DNA from: Psychromonas sp030397575
Lineage (GTDB): Bacteria > Pseudomonadota > Gammaproteobacteria > Enterobacterales > Psychromonadaceae
Reading direction: 5' to 3' (one strand)
Length of the DNA stretch: 64,000 nucleotides
Assembly: GCF_046250175.1 (NCBI RefSeq)
Contig: NZ_CP176468.1
Position numbers and translations under genes: made by a program. Below the pieces are notes generated by a model. It was given only the letters and a program-made list of their open reading frames with translations. It ran no database searches and was not told the origin of the DNA. Below, in pieces: positions 52,592 through 62,510 of the stretch (the stretch's first letter is position 1; the number at the start of each line of letters is the position of its first letter).

Positions 52592-53701
52592 TTATAAAAT
52601 AACTAGGTCGTCGCGATGAATAACCACGGAACCATGTTCATAACCTAATATTTTTTCAATTTCATCTGAGTGCTGACCTTTAATCTTATCAATATCGACG
52701 CTTTTATAACGTACGATACCACGTGCTATCTCTTTACCTTTTTGATTACATAGGGATACTACATACCCACGCAAAAAATGAGACTCAACGGACTGTATAC
52801 CTTTAGCCAGTAAACTACTTCCGCCATTTAAGATGGCGTGTTCAGCGCCTTGGTCTACCACTAGCGTACCTGCAGATCGCGACCCTGCAAATATCCAATT
52901 TTTTCTAGCTTCTAAACGATTATTTTCAGATATAAAGCGCGTACCAACGGAAATATTGTTAGCCGCATCTAAAATAACATTTTTACGTTGCCCTGAAGCA
53001 ATCACTACTTCAATACCAGCACGATTAGCAACGGTTGCTGATTCAATCTTAGTGGCCATGCCACCGGTTCCTAAACCACCGACACTACCGCCGGCTAGAT
53101 CATGAATAGCCTCTGTTATTTCATTCACCTCTGTAATTAATTGGGCATCGGGATTATTACGCGGATCAGCAGTAAATAGACCACGCTGATCGGTTAATAA
53201 TATAAGTTGATCCGCATCTGCTAATAACGCCACTAATGCTGATAGGTTATCGTTATCACCGACTTTAATCTCTCGGGTTGCAACAGCATCATTCTCATTA
53301 ATCAATGGGATGATACGATGCTTCAATAACGTATGTAAGGTATCTCTTGCATTAAGAAAACGTCCTTTATCGCCTAAATCAGCTCGGGTTAATAACATTT
53401 GACCAACATGTAAACCGTATATTTTAAATAGGTTTTCCCACTCTCTCACTAACTGCCCTTGCCCTACCGCTGCCAACATCTGTTTATTAGCAATAGTAGG
53501 TGCTATATCTGGCATATTGAGGTGCTCTTTACCAGCTGCGATTGCACCTGATGTCACCACTATTATGGGATGACCTTGTTGATGTAAAATTGCACATTGA
53601 CGTACAATTTCAAGCATTTGTGCACGGTCTAATTTACTTGTACCACTGGTTAAAACACTGGTTCCCAATTTAACTACAATTGTTTTTTTATTCGCATTCA
53701 T
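52592..53701 (-). CDS. proB: Glutamate 5-kinase ProB
   Basis: The 369-residue protein has an amino-acid kinase domain (about residues 7-260: VVKLGTSVLT, VTSGAIAAG, FGTNDxL-type region DNDNLSALVA) and a C-terminal PUA domain (about 275-365). It makes gamma-glutamyl phosphate and in relatives is feedback-inhibited by proline. Its promoter must lie in the 400-bp upstream gap, next to a MITE-like element. Confidence 0.96.
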   Translation of the reverse strand: MNANKKTIVVKLGTSVLTSGTSKLDRAQMLEIVRQCAILHQQGHPIIVVTSGAIAAGKEHLNMPDIAPTIANKQMLAAVGQGQLVREWENLFKIYGLHVGQMLLTRADLGDKGRFLNARDTLHTLLKHRIIPLINENDAVATREIKVGDNDNLSALVALLADADQLILLTDQRGLFTADPRNNPDAQLITEVNEITEAIHDLAGGSVGGLGTGGMATKIESATVANRAGIEVVIASGQRKNVILDAANNISVGTRFISENNRLEARKNWIFAGSRSAGTLVVDQGAEHAILNGGSSLLAKGIQSVESHFLRGYVVSLCNQKGKEIARGIVRYKSVDIDKIKGQHSDEIEKILGYEHGSVVIHRDDLVIL

Positions 53702-53837
53702 CTATTTATGCTTCATGTAAAAAAATAAAAAGGCTCAAGGTATCTGATCCCGATAACATTAAAGAAGTTCACTACATTTTTTCTAAAATATAGATTGCTT
53801 AATTAGTGCGATGAAAATCATACTCAGTTTAATCGTT

Positions 53838-53999
53838 ATACCAATTATATTAAATAAGTGCTCTAAATTTTGCGGAGGAAAAATGACTTAGTTTAAGGTG
53901 TAATTTAAGCAAAATGGTTGTTTCCTTTGCAAAAATCACAACGAAGCAATAAGTTAATTTAACAAGCAAAATAGATCAGTTAATTAATGTGATTGGTAT
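53838..53999. repeat. MITE-like inverted-repeat element upstream of proB
   Basis: The 162-bp segment starts ATACCAATTATATTAAATAAG and, read from its other end, starts ATACCAATCACATTAATTAA, so it has imperfect terminal inverted repeats of about 23 bp. A second inverted pair lies inside (TTTGCGGAGGAAA near 53870 with TTTCCTTTGCAAA near 53925). It encodes no protein. Terminal inverted repeats, short length and intergenic position fit a non-autonomous mobile repeat. No second copy was seen in this window. Confidence 0.6.
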
Positions 54000-54010
54000 T
54001 TTTGAGCTTA

Positions 54011-54045
54011 AAAAAAAACAGCAACTAAACGAGTTGCTGTTTTTA
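54011..54045 (-). terminator. Terminator of crl
   Basis: A perfect 13-bp stem AAAAACAGCAACT/AGTTGCTGTTTTT (54014-54026 with 54032-54044) is followed on the minus strand by a T-run. It lies about 60 bases past the crl stop, immediately beside the inverted-repeat element. Confidence 0.9.
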
Positions 54046-54102
54046 AGTATAACATTTTTAAAGAAATGTTATGGGCAAAATAAATAATGCGTTAAATACT
54101 AA

Positions 54103-54474
54103 TTATTCAAGCGTCAGTTCAAAGCCCGTTTCAACATCGATTAATTCACTTAGTTTACCGATGAACACTTGAAATGCTTGATCTAACTGTTGCATCTGCT
54201 TTTTAGTTATTTTAGCTTCTTCCCATTCACCTTGCAGGTTATAAAGGCCATTAAAGCGTTGATAGGTAAATTGCTTTTCTTGTCTATTAACCACTACCCA
54301 CCAGCCTAAAAAGGTTCGATTTTCAGGATCTTTTTTAATATCAACACATATCTCTAAACAGTCAAAAAAAAATGTTTTATCATCAGATTGCAAATGACGA
54401 AAATACGGGCCGATTTCAGTAAACAATTTAAATAAACGACCACGTGATGGCCCTTTTTCTAGGGTCTGAGACAT
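54103..54474 (-). CDS. crl: Sigma-S-binding activator Crl
   Basis: The 123-residue protein matches Crl: SRGRLFKLFTEIGPYFR near the start and FFFDCLEICVDIK...FLGWWVVV in the core. Crl binds sigma-S and promotes holoenzyme assembly, favouring stationary-phase transcription. The ATG at 54474 follows AAGGAGCG. It lies 55 bp after frsA and before proB, an arrangement seen in vibrios and relatives. Confidence 0.93.
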   Translation of the reverse strand: MSQTLEKGPSRGRLFKLFTEIGPYFRHLQSDDKTFFFDCLEICVDIKKDPENRTFLGWWVVVNRQEKQFTYQRFNGLYNLQGEWEEAKITKKQMQQLDQAFQVFIGKLSELIDVETGFELTLE

Positions 54475-54529
54475 ATTTTTACGCTCCTTGAGTAACATAC
54501 AGTTAATTTATCTGTATTTAATATACCAC

Positions 54530-55789
54530 TTACTCTTGTAAATGTTTTGCTAACCATTGTGCAGAATATTCTAAAGTTCTCAAATAAGAATCAAATATGG
54601 GAGACTTGTCAATGATTTTAGCTTCACTTTCGTAACTAATTCTTGCCATTAACTTCAGATCTTGTTCACTACACATGAGATCGTCACTATGACCAATACT
54701 CAAATAAGGTGTTTTTACTTTTTTACGGCCTAGTAACCCCTGCTTCACTAAAGAGAAAGGAACACAATACTGATAAAGATAACTTGCATCAGATTGTTGT
54801 AGCTGCATACGACTTGCTAAACAGTCCAAAGTCATCACAGATAATTTTTCGAACCGTTGTACATCATCAAAAATACTTGCCACTGCTGCACCGACACTGA
54901 CAACAGCCTTAATCCGTTGGGGATCAACATAACCTAAACGATTGAGTGCATTCCCCCCCATACGCATTCCCATCAAAGCAACCCGAGATTGATCGACCCA
55001 TGGTATTTCATTTATATAATGCAAAACGGCTTGATGCAGTTGTGAAGTGTCTTGGGTTAATTTTAGATGGTTAGAAAAACCAACGCCGGGCATGTCCACT
55101 GTCAACATCGCAATACCAGCTGGTTTTAAATAATTTTCGAATAAAGGTAATAAATCACACTGTAACGAATCAATACCCGCACTTACAATCACTACAGGAT
55201 GAATAACATCGTCGTTGGGTAAATGTAAAAAAGTAGTAATATGCTTACCTTCAAAGGGTATTTGAATCTCCTTTAACAAAGCACTCTTATCGTGTGTAAA
55301 AGATTGACGATAGTTACTAACAGCCAAAGTTTGTGCTTGAATGCTATGTTCATCACCTTTCAAATGAGGATAGCTTGCAACACTATACAATTGTGATGCG
55401 AGGTAATAATGATGCTTTGCTTGTTGTTGCTTCCCCGCTTGCATAAAGTGATTGGCTTTCTTTTGATAGCTCATCGCTTTCTTAGACCATTCGTAACTCC
55501 AATTACCCGAACGAAAGCCAATAACCGTATCTAACAAGTTAGGATCACTGCGTTTGTTAGAAGAGGCACTGATCTTTGCTAAGACTTCATAACAATCAAT
55601 AATATCGATTCCCTGCCATGACCACTGCAATAGCTTAAGAAGGCGATACCAACCAACATTTTGTTGACCATCTAACATTGACTGGTGGAGTCGTTGATGC
55701 TTTTTAGAACCGCTATTTGCTATTAATGTAGATGTCTCTTTTGCGTTGCTTTTTTGAGAAAAGAGCACTTCAGATAAATTTTTAGACAT
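54530..55789 (-). CDS. frsA: Alpha/beta-hydrolase-fold protein FrsA
   Basis: The 419-residue protein has an N-terminal helical region (WYRLLKLLQWSWQGIDIIDCYEVLAKIS) and a C-terminal alpha/beta-hydrolase domain (about residues 185-415). The nucleophile elbow reads GMRMGGNA rather than GxSxG, so the usual serine is missing, as in other FrsA proteins. FrsA binds unphosphorylated glucose EIIA and influences the respiration/fermentation balance; its catalytic role is disputed. It diverges from the GGDEF gene. Confidence 0.9.
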   Translation of the reverse strand: MSKNLSEVLFSQKSNAKETSTLIANSGSKKHQRLHQSMLDGQQNVGWYRLLKLLQWSWQGIDIIDCYEVLAKISASSNKRSDPNLLDTVIGFRSGNWSYEWSKKAMSYQKKANHFMQAGKQQQAKHHYYLASQLYSVASYPHLKGDEHSIQAQTLAVSNYRQSFTHDKSALLKEIQIPFEGKHITTFLHLPNDDVIHPVVIVSAGIDSLQCDLLPLFENYLKPAGIAMLTVDMPGVGFSNHLKLTQDTSQLHQAVLHYINEIPWVDQSRVALMGMRMGGNALNRLGYVDPQRIKAVVSVGAAVASIFDDVQRFEKLSVMTLDCLASRMQLQQSDASYLYQYCVPFSLVKQGLLGRKKVKTPYLSIGHSDDLMCSEQDLKLMARISYESEAKIIDKSPIFDSYLRTLEYSAQWLAKHLQE

Positions 55790-56086
55790 AAGCTTCTCAT
55801 TAAAAACGGGGTGAATTGTCAGATAAAATCATGGTGTTCCAGTAAAGAATACCATGTTCTAGTTAAGCAACAATGGTTAACTCAAACCATCTAGCACTAA
55901 ACAAAGTCATCAATTCAATAATAATTAAAGTAAAATATAATTTAAAATCATATAGTTACTTTAAAATCAGTTCATTACCCACTTATTGTTTAAATAAATG
56001 GCACGAATTTCGCTTTTATTAAAATAATCACATTAGATTTAATAAACGTCAAATTAATGCCGCTAATGGGCAGAAAAGGAAATTAT
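55790..56086. other. frsA/GGDEF divergent intergenic region
   Basis: About 300 AT-rich bases separate two divergent starts. No gene or clear inverted repeat was seen. Promoters for both genes are expected here. Confidence 0.4.
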
Positions 56087-56980
56087 ATGGAAACCATCCC
56101 TAATAAAGAATACAGCTACGCAAGTAGTAAATCACCGCTATTCACTGTATTTTCCAATGAGCCGTTATTAAGCACAAAAGAGAAGTTATACACCTTAGAA
56201 ACTTTACAAAAAAGCCTAGACTTAAAAGAGATGATGGAAAATTTTGCCTCTTTAGTGGCAAGTTTTATCCGCCCTTTTAATATTCGCTTTCAATCCGCTT
56301 TTGGTTTTTTCAGCTTGTCAAAGTCGCAGCAAAGTAACTTTACTCGAAACTTTAATTTAGACTCATCAGGATTATCACCAAGACTAGGCACCATGACCTA
56401 TCAAAGTGAAACACCTTTTACTTCTAATGAAGACAAACTGCTGACCGAACTACATCAGTTACTACAACCAACGTTAAAGCATGCATTGCGTTTTTCTGAA
56501 TTAAGTTCAATGGTATACAAAGATTACCTCACTAATATTGGTAACCGTGCTTATTACGACGAAACCATTTTCCATGCCATTGAACAAAGTAATCGTACTA
56601 ACTTAGGTTTGTCTTTGATGGTATTGGACATTAATGAATTTAAACCTATTAACGATACTTATGGCCATAGTAAGGGTGATCAGGTATTAAATGCTTTTGC
56701 ACAGGTATTAACAAAAAGCATTCGTACATCGGATTTTGTATTCCGTTTAGGGGGAGATGAATTTGTTATTATCTTACAACCTTCGACACCTTGTTCAATT
56801 GCTAAAGTACAGCAACGCATTAAACAAGAGATAGAAAAGAATAGTCTCCTAAAAGAGCTTAATTTCTCCGCTAGCTTTGGCTTTAGCCATTGGGAAATAG
56901 GAACCAGTGCTGCTCAACTATTTGATCAAGCTGATCAGCATTTATACCAGAATAAAGCACTAACTAGAGTACAAAGATAA
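56087..56980 (+). CDS. GGDEF-domain diguanylate cyclase
   Basis: From the ATG at 56087 (AAAGGA upstream) the product has 297 residues. Residues about 1-140 form an unassigned, GAF-like sized sensor region without membrane helices. Residues about 145-295 are a GGDEF domain with the intact active site RLGGDEFVII and the inhibitory I-site RTSD exactly five residues before it. An active, product-inhibited, cytoplasmic cyclic-di-GMP synthase is predicted. Its last 21 bases overlap the 3' end of tilS on the other strand, with no terminator between. Confidence 0.92.
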   Translation: METIPNKEYSYASSKSPLFTVFSNEPLLSTKEKLYTLETLQKSLDLKEMMENFASLVASFIRPFNIRFQSAFGFFSLSKSQQSNFTRNFNLDSSGLSPRLGTMTYQSETPFTSNEDKLLTELHQLLQPTLKHALRFSELSSMVYKDYLTNIGNRAYYDETIFHAIEQSNRTNLGLSLMVLDINEFKPINDTYGHSKGDQVLNAFAQVLTKSIRTSDFVFRLGGDEFVIILQPSTPCSIAKVQQRIKQEIEKNSLLKELNFSASFGFSHWEIGTSAAQLFDQADQHLYQNKALTRVQR

Positions 56981-58321
56981 CTGTAATCTAGGTATCTGTA
57001 GTTTAGGAGTAAGTTGACATTGCCATACTCCTAAAGCTTCTACTAATTGCCCATCGATAAATATAAACACAACCTGTTCTCTTTGCCACGGCGGCACCTG
57101 AAATTCATGTAATAACTTCTTAATCGATCGCGATTTGTATCGGCCAATCGGCTGGCACATTAGTTTGCTATCAAGATGCTTTCTTAAACAGCAGGTTATT
57201 GTATGTTGTTTAGCTAAGGCAGTATCCACTAATGAAAAATCTACAGCTAATTTTCCTTCATCAATGCTATTTTCTTCGCTAAGCCATAGCAGAGGCTCAC
57301 CATGCCAAACTATGGGAGCTCTAAGTAGTGTAATACGTTGATTTGGCACGATATAGAGGTTACCTAGATAACGTTGAATGACATACTCAGTTAATTGTAA
57401 GCAAGGTTGTTTATCCTGCTCAGCTAACGCCACCTCTTTCCACAATACAGTTAACTGCTTACTACTTGGATAATCTAACCCATTAGACTTTAACCAATGC
57501 CGTAATAAGTTATTACGGCGTGGATCTGATAAGTTCATTAATGAAGTAATTGATAATGTTTCAGTGCCTAATCTTATTTCTAAGCATTGCTTAAGATCTT
57601 CGGAAGCCACTTCATCGTTCAGATTTTGCTGCTCTTGACATAATTGAGCTGTGCGCGATACGGATTTAGCCATAGCAGGCCAACGCTCAGAAAGCAGAGG
57701 TGCTATTCGATGACGAATAAAGTTACGGTCAAAATGGATATCTTGATTACTTTCATCCTCAACCCAGGTTAATCCCTCAGCTTCAGCATAATCGATAATC
57801 TGTTGGCGAGAAAAATGCAATAAAGGCCGTACTAAGTATCCAGAAGAGAATATTTGATAACTACGAATACCTTGTAAACCAGTACTGCCTGAGCCTCTTT
57901 TTAAAGCAAGTAATAACGTTTCCAATTGATCATCTTGATGATGGCCCGTCAATATGATGTCGTTATCAGTCATCTGCTTCAAAAAACATTGATACCGTGA
58001 CTCTCTAGCCAAAGCTTCTAAACTATTACGGCTCTTCTTTTGAATGGTCACTCTTGAGCTCAATAATTTAACACCTAACGAATCACAGAGCTTATTACAA
58101 AACTCAGCCCATTGATCTGCATGTGGGCTTAACCCATGATTTACATTATGTGCAATCACCTGATAATCAGGATATTGTTGATTAAACAGGACTAGTAGCT
58201 TTAATAGTACTACAGAGTCTACCCCGCCACTCAAGGCAACAACAAACCTTGGAGTAGTAGTCGTGATAGTAGGCAGTTGCCTAACTATATTTAATAACTC
58301 TTGGTTAAATTGCGCTTGCAT
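56960..58321 (-). CDS. tilS: tRNA(Ile)-lysidine synthase TilS
   Basis: The 453-residue protein has the PP-loop ALSGGVDSVVLL, an N-terminal PP-ATPase domain (about 25-240), a middle substrate-binding region and the C-terminal TilS_C domain. It converts C34 of tRNA-Ile2 to lysidine so that AUA codons are read as isoleucine. The ATG at 58321 is preferred; a TTG directly before it abuts the dnaE stop. Its 3' end overlaps the GGDEF gene by 21 bp. Confidence 0.95.
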   Translation of the reverse strand: MQAQFNQELLNIVRQLPTITTTTPRFVVALSGGVDSVVLLKLLVLFNQQYPDYQVIAHNVNHGLSPHADQWAEFCNKLCDSLGVKLLSSRVTIQKKSRNSLEALARESRYQCFLKQMTDNDIILTGHHQDDQLETLLLALKRGSGSTGLQGIRSYQIFSSGYLVRPLLHFSRQQIIDYAEAEGLTWVEDESNQDIHFDRNFIRHRIAPLLSERWPAMAKSVSRTAQLCQEQQNLNDEVASEDLKQCLEIRLGTETLSITSLMNLSDPRRNNLLRHWLKSNGLDYPSSKQLTVLWKEVALAEQDKQPCLQLTEYVIQRYLGNLYIVPNQRITLLRAPIVWHGEPLLWLSEENSIDEGKLAVDFSLVDTALAKQHTITCCLRKHLDSKLMCQPIGRYKSRSIKKLLHEFQVPPWQREQVVFIFIDGQLVEALGVWQCQLTPKLQIPRLQLSLYSS

Positions 58322-58324
58322 CAA

Positions 58325-61300
58325 TTACCCTTGGTCAAAATGTAAGGTGACATTGTCTTCACCTAACAATCGCCCTAACGCAAACAACAAATCATCATTA
58401 GGCGTAATTGACCATTCAATGCCTAATTCAACTTCAACTTGCGCTTGGTGATTTTGGTAATTAATAAATACTGGGCATAACCCACCAGCAGCAGGTGATA
58501 GTACTTCCTTCAAGCGAACCTGAAACTCAGCTAATGATTGCTTTTGTAATACGTTAGAGGAGATTGATAAACGCAACTTACTCGCAAAACGCTCTCGCGC
58601 TTGATCGATACTCATTACTTCTCGGGCATTCATTTTTAGTCCGCCATTGAAGTAGTCTTCACTTACTTGCCCTTGCAGTACCACAATATTATCAGGTACT
58701 AATAATGCTTCGTGTTGCTCTAACAGATCTGCAAAAATAGTAACGTCCATACGCGCACTTTTATCATCTAAGGTTAAAATACCCATGCGTTTACCAGCTT
58801 TGGTAACCATGACACGCATCGCCAACACTAATCCACAAACTCGACTGTTTTGACCGCGACCATTAACTGTTAATGAACCTAGTTTTAAGCAATTAATCGC
58901 ACGTAAATCCGGCTCGTATTGATTTATAGGGTGACCTGTCAAATATAAACCTAGGGTATCTTTTTCACCTTTTAACCATTGTTTTTCGGGCCATTTTTCT
59001 ACTACCGAGAATTTATTTTCAATTTCATCATGATCAGTAGTTAACACGCCAAAGAGGTCACTTTGCCCAAATGACTCTGCTTTTTTATGCTGAGCCGCAG
59101 CACTTAATGCATCAGCCAAGTTTTCCATTAACGCAGCACGGTGTGGGCCTAAATTATCCAATGCACCAGCTAGGATTAATTTTTCAATAATACGTTTACC
59201 ACAGCGTTTTAAATCAACTCGATTACAAAAATCAAACAGATCTTTAAACTTGCCCCCTTCAGTACGAGCTTCAATAATGGCGTCAATAGGACCTTCACCC
59301 ACACCTTTAATCGCACCAATACCATAAATAATACGTAAGTCTTTATCGACATTAAATTTAAATAAACCTTCATTTACGTCTGGTGGGCAAAGCGTTAAGC
59401 CCATATTTTGACACTCATCTACCAGAATAACGACTTTGTCGGTGTTATCCATATCTGCCGACATAACCGCAGCCATAAAGTACGATGGGTAGAAAGTTTT
59501 CATCCATAGTGTTTGATAAGACACTAAGGCATAAGCAGCAGAGTGAGATTTGTTAAAACCGTAACCAGCAAACTTCTCTACCAAGTCAAATATCTTTATG
59601 GCCAATTCGCCATCAATACCATTTTTTATCGCACCAGACTCAAAGGTCGCACGCTGCTTAGCCATCTCTTCAGGCTTTTTCTTACCCATGGCACGACGTA
59701 ACATGTCGGCGCCACCTAGTGTATAACCAGATAATACCTGTGCAATCTGCATAACCTGTTCTTGATATAAAATAATACCGTAGGTTGGCGATAGAATATC
59801 TTTCAGCGATTCGTGTTGCCACTTTTCATCAGGATAAGAAACGACCTCTCGCCCATGCTTACGTTCAATAAAATTATCTACCATACCTGACTGTAATGGA
59901 CCTGGTCGGAATAAAGCTACCAGTGCAATCATATCTTCAAAACAGTCGGGTTGAAGGCGGCGAATCAAATCTTTCATACCACGTGACTCTAATTGGAACA
60001 CCGCGGTGGTTTCATAACGTTTTAATAACTCGAAACAAGCGGGCTCAGTTAGGTCTATTTTTTCAATGTAAATGGGCTCTTCACCGCGCTCATGTTTATG
60101 TGCATTGGCCATATCTAACGCCCATTGCACAATGGTCAAGGTTCTTAACCCTAAGAAGTCGAATTTTACTAATCCAGCAGTCTCTACATCATTTTTATCA
60201 AACTGAGTAACCGGGTTATGCCCTTCATCGTCACAATATAATGGTGCAAAATCGGTAATAGTAGTCGGTGAGATAACGACACCACCAGCATGCTTACCCG
60301 CATTACGAATCGTACCTTCCAGAGTACGGCACATATCAATTAAGGCACGTACATCCTCACTACCATCATAACGCTCTTGCAGTCTCGGCTCTTCTTCAAA
60401 TGCTTTAGTTAAAGTCATGCCCGGTGTCGGTGGCACCAATTTAGAAATGCTATCAACAAAGCCATAAGCATGACCTAAGACGCGCCCTACATCACGAATA
60501 ACTGCTTTAGCAGCCATCGTACCAAAAGTAATGATCTGTGATACCGCATCACGGCCATACAATTGAGCAACATGATCAATTACCTCGTCTCGACGATCCA
60601 TACAGAAGTCGATATCAAAATCGGGCATAGAAACACGTTCAGGATTCAAGAATCGTTCGAAAAGTAACTCTAATTCTAGTGGGTCTAAGTCGGTAATTTT
60701 TAATGCATAAGCCACCAAAGAGCCCGCACCAGAACCACGTCCAGGACCAACAGGAATATTGTTATCTTTACTCCATTGAATAAATTCCATTACGATCAAG
60801 AAGTAACCAGGGAATCCCATTTTATTGATAACCCCTAACTCGACTTCAAGTCGCTCATCGTAGGGTTTTCTAATCTCAGCAAAATTTTCACTGTTTTTAT
60901 CGAATAAAAAATCTAAACGATCTTCTAAACCTTCTCTTGATACTTTACAAAAGAAGTCTTCGATAGGCATGCCGTCAGTAGGGAAATCAGGTAAAAAGTA
61001 TTCACCTAAACGTAATGTCACATTACAACGTTTAGCTATTTCTACGCTATTTTGTAACGCTTCTGGGATATCAGAAAAGAGCTCGCACATCTCCTCTTCA
61101 CTACGTAAATATTGCTCAGGACTATAATCTTTCGGACGCTTTTCATCACCTAGTGCATAACCTTGGTTGATGCATACTCGAATATCATGGGCATCGAATA
61201 ATTCTTTATCAGCAAAAACGACTTCGTTAGTAGCCACTACAGGCAATTGCTGATCAGCAGCAAGGTCGAGCGCTAAATGCAGGTAATTCTCTTCGTCAAC

Positions 61301-61861
61301 TCTGTTAGTACGAATTAACTCTAAATAGTAACGATGGGGGAAATGGGTTTTGTAAAAAGCACTAATTTCAGCTACAGCAGCTTTATTGCCTTTGAGTAGC
61401 ATTTTCCCCATGTCCCCTTCTTTGGCGCCAGAGAGTATAATAACTCCTTCCTGATGCTCAACTAACCATGATTGCTCGATTACTGCACGACCTTTCACAT
61501 GACCACGTAAATAGGCTTTTGAGATTAGCTCAGTGACATTTTTATAACCAGCAGCATCCATTGCTAATGCAGTTAAACGGAATTGTTGATCTCCTAATAA
61601 TTCACTTTTTACCCAAAAGTCTGCCCCGATGATTGGCTTAATGCCTGCGCCATGTGCCGCACCATAAAATTTAACTAATCCACAAAAGTTAGTTTGGTCA
61701 GTGATCGCTAAAGCCGGCATATTTAATGCCGCTGTTTTCGCCACTAATGGTTTAACTTTGGTTAACCCATCGACCATTGAGAAGTCACTATGTACACGAA
61801 GATGCACAAATTTAGGATCTTGATTCGCTACGGTTAGTTGTTGGTCACTTGTTTCAGACAT
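58325..61861 (-). CDS. dnaE: DNA polymerase III alpha subunit
   Basis: The 1178-residue replicative polymerase has a PHP domain (VHLRVHSDFSMVDG), catalytic aspartates in MPDFDIDFCMDRRDEVI, the palm/thumb/fingers block, a beta-clamp-binding region, and the OB fold near 1000-1080 (MRVMVTKAGKRMGILTLDD). It has a slightly longer N-terminus than E. coli DnaE. The gene is 7 nt after rnhB and directly abuts tilS. The accA gene that follows dnaE in E. coli is not here. Confidence 0.98.
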   Translation of the reverse strand: MSETSDQQLTVANQDPKFVHLRVHSDFSMVDGLTKVKPLVAKTAALNMPALAITDQTNFCGLVKFYGAAHGAGIKPIIGADFWVKSELLGDQQFRLTALAMDAAGYKNVTELISKAYLRGHVKGRAVIEQSWLVEHQEGVIILSGAKEGDMGKMLLKGNKAAVAEISAFYKTHFPHRYYLELIRTNRVDEENYLHLALDLAADQQLPVVATNEVVFADKELFDAHDIRVCINQGYALGDEKRPKDYSPEQYLRSEEEMCELFSDIPEALQNSVEIAKRCNVTLRLGEYFLPDFPTDGMPIEDFFCKVSREGLEDRLDFLFDKNSENFAEIRKPYDERLEVELGVINKMGFPGYFLIVMEFIQWSKDNNIPVGPGRGSGAGSLVAYALKITDLDPLELELLFERFLNPERVSMPDFDIDFCMDRRDEVIDHVAQLYGRDAVSQIITFGTMAAKAVIRDVGRVLGHAYGFVDSISKLVPPTPGMTLTKAFEEEPRLQERYDGSEDVRALIDMCRTLEGTIRNAGKHAGGVVISPTTITDFAPLYCDDEGHNPVTQFDKNDVETAGLVKFDFLGLRTLTIVQWALDMANAHKHERGEEPIYIEKIDLTEPACFELLKRYETTAVFQLESRGMKDLIRRLQPDCFEDMIALVALFRPGPLQSGMVDNFIERKHGREVVSYPDEKWQHESLKDILSPTYGIILYQEQVMQIAQVLSGYTLGGADMLRRAMGKKKPEEMAKQRATFESGAIKNGIDGELAIKIFDLVEKFAGYGFNKSHSAAYALVSYQTLWMKTFYPSYFMAAVMSADMDNTDKVVILVDECQNMGLTLCPPDVNEGLFKFNVDKDLRIIYGIGAIKGVGEGPIDAIIEARTEGGKFKDLFDFCNRVDLKRCGKRIIEKLILAGALDNLGPHRAALMENLADALSAAAQHKKAESFGQSDLFGVLTTDHDEIENKFSVVEKWPEKQWLKGEKDTLGLYLTGHPINQYEPDLRAINCLKLGSLTVNGRGQNSRVCGLVLAMRVMVTKAGKRMGILTLDDKSARMDVTIFADLLEQHEALLVPDNIVVLQGQVSEDYFNGGLKMNAREVMSIDQARERFASKLRLSISSNVLQKQSLAEFQVRLKEVLSPAAGGLCPVFINYQNHQAQVEVELGIEWSITPNDDLLFALGRLLGEDNVTLHFDQG

Positions 61862-61868
61862 AAGAATT

Positions 61869-62480
61869 CTACTTAGATGTGGCAGTTAAAATAGCTTTAA
61901 CAGGTTTAAAGCTTTGACGGTATTCAGCAATCACACCATGTGTTTGTAATGCTTCGAAATGTGCTTTAGTAGGATAACCTTTATGTTTAGCAAAGCCATA
62001 AGCTGGGTAGCGTTTATCCAACTCTACCATTTCGCGATCGCGTGTTACCTTAGCAACAATAGAAGCTGCACTTATCTCTGCTACACGTAAATCGCCTTTT
62101 ACCACAGCTTCACTGGGCATTGGCAAGTTAGGGCAGCGGTTACCATCAATAAAGACATAACTCGGCTGAATAGATAATCCTTGGACCGCTCGTTGCATTG
62201 CCAGCATAGTTGCATGCAATATATTGAGTTTATCTATTTCTGTTGGTGAAGCTCTTCCGATGCTCACTGCTAATGCATTTTCATTAATTTGATCAAATAA
62301 CAGCGCTAACTTCTTTTCACTCAACTTCTTCGAGTCGGTTAAACCAGTAATAGGTTTATTTGGGTCTAAAATAACTGCAGCTGTGACCACATCACCAACC
62401 AGAGGCCCACGCCCAACTTCATCTACCCCTGCAATATTTGGTAAATCAGGATAGGCAACTTCAGGAAACTCTGTTTTCAT
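61869..62480 (-). CDS. rnhB: Ribonuclease HII
   Basis: The 203-residue enzyme has the RNase HII active site in IAGVDEVGRGPLVGDVV (Asp-Glu pair), FIDGNRCP and SIVAKVTRDREM. It removes single ribonucleotides and RNA primers from DNA. It lies between lpxB (30-nt gap) and dnaE (7-nt gap), the classic gammaproteobacterial order. Confidence 0.97.
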   Translation of the reverse strand: MKTEFPEVAYPDLPNIAGVDEVGRGPLVGDVVTAAVILDPNKPITGLTDSKKLSEKKLALLFDQINENALAVSIGRASPTEIDKLNILHATMLAMQRAVQGLSIQPSYVFIDGNRCPNLPMPSEAVVKGDLRVAEISAASIVAKVTRDREMVELDKRYPAYGFAKHKGYPTKAHFEALQTHGVIAEYRQSFKPVKAILTATSK

Positions 62481-62510
62481 GTTTACTCTTCTCTATTGAT
62501 AATATCTAAA

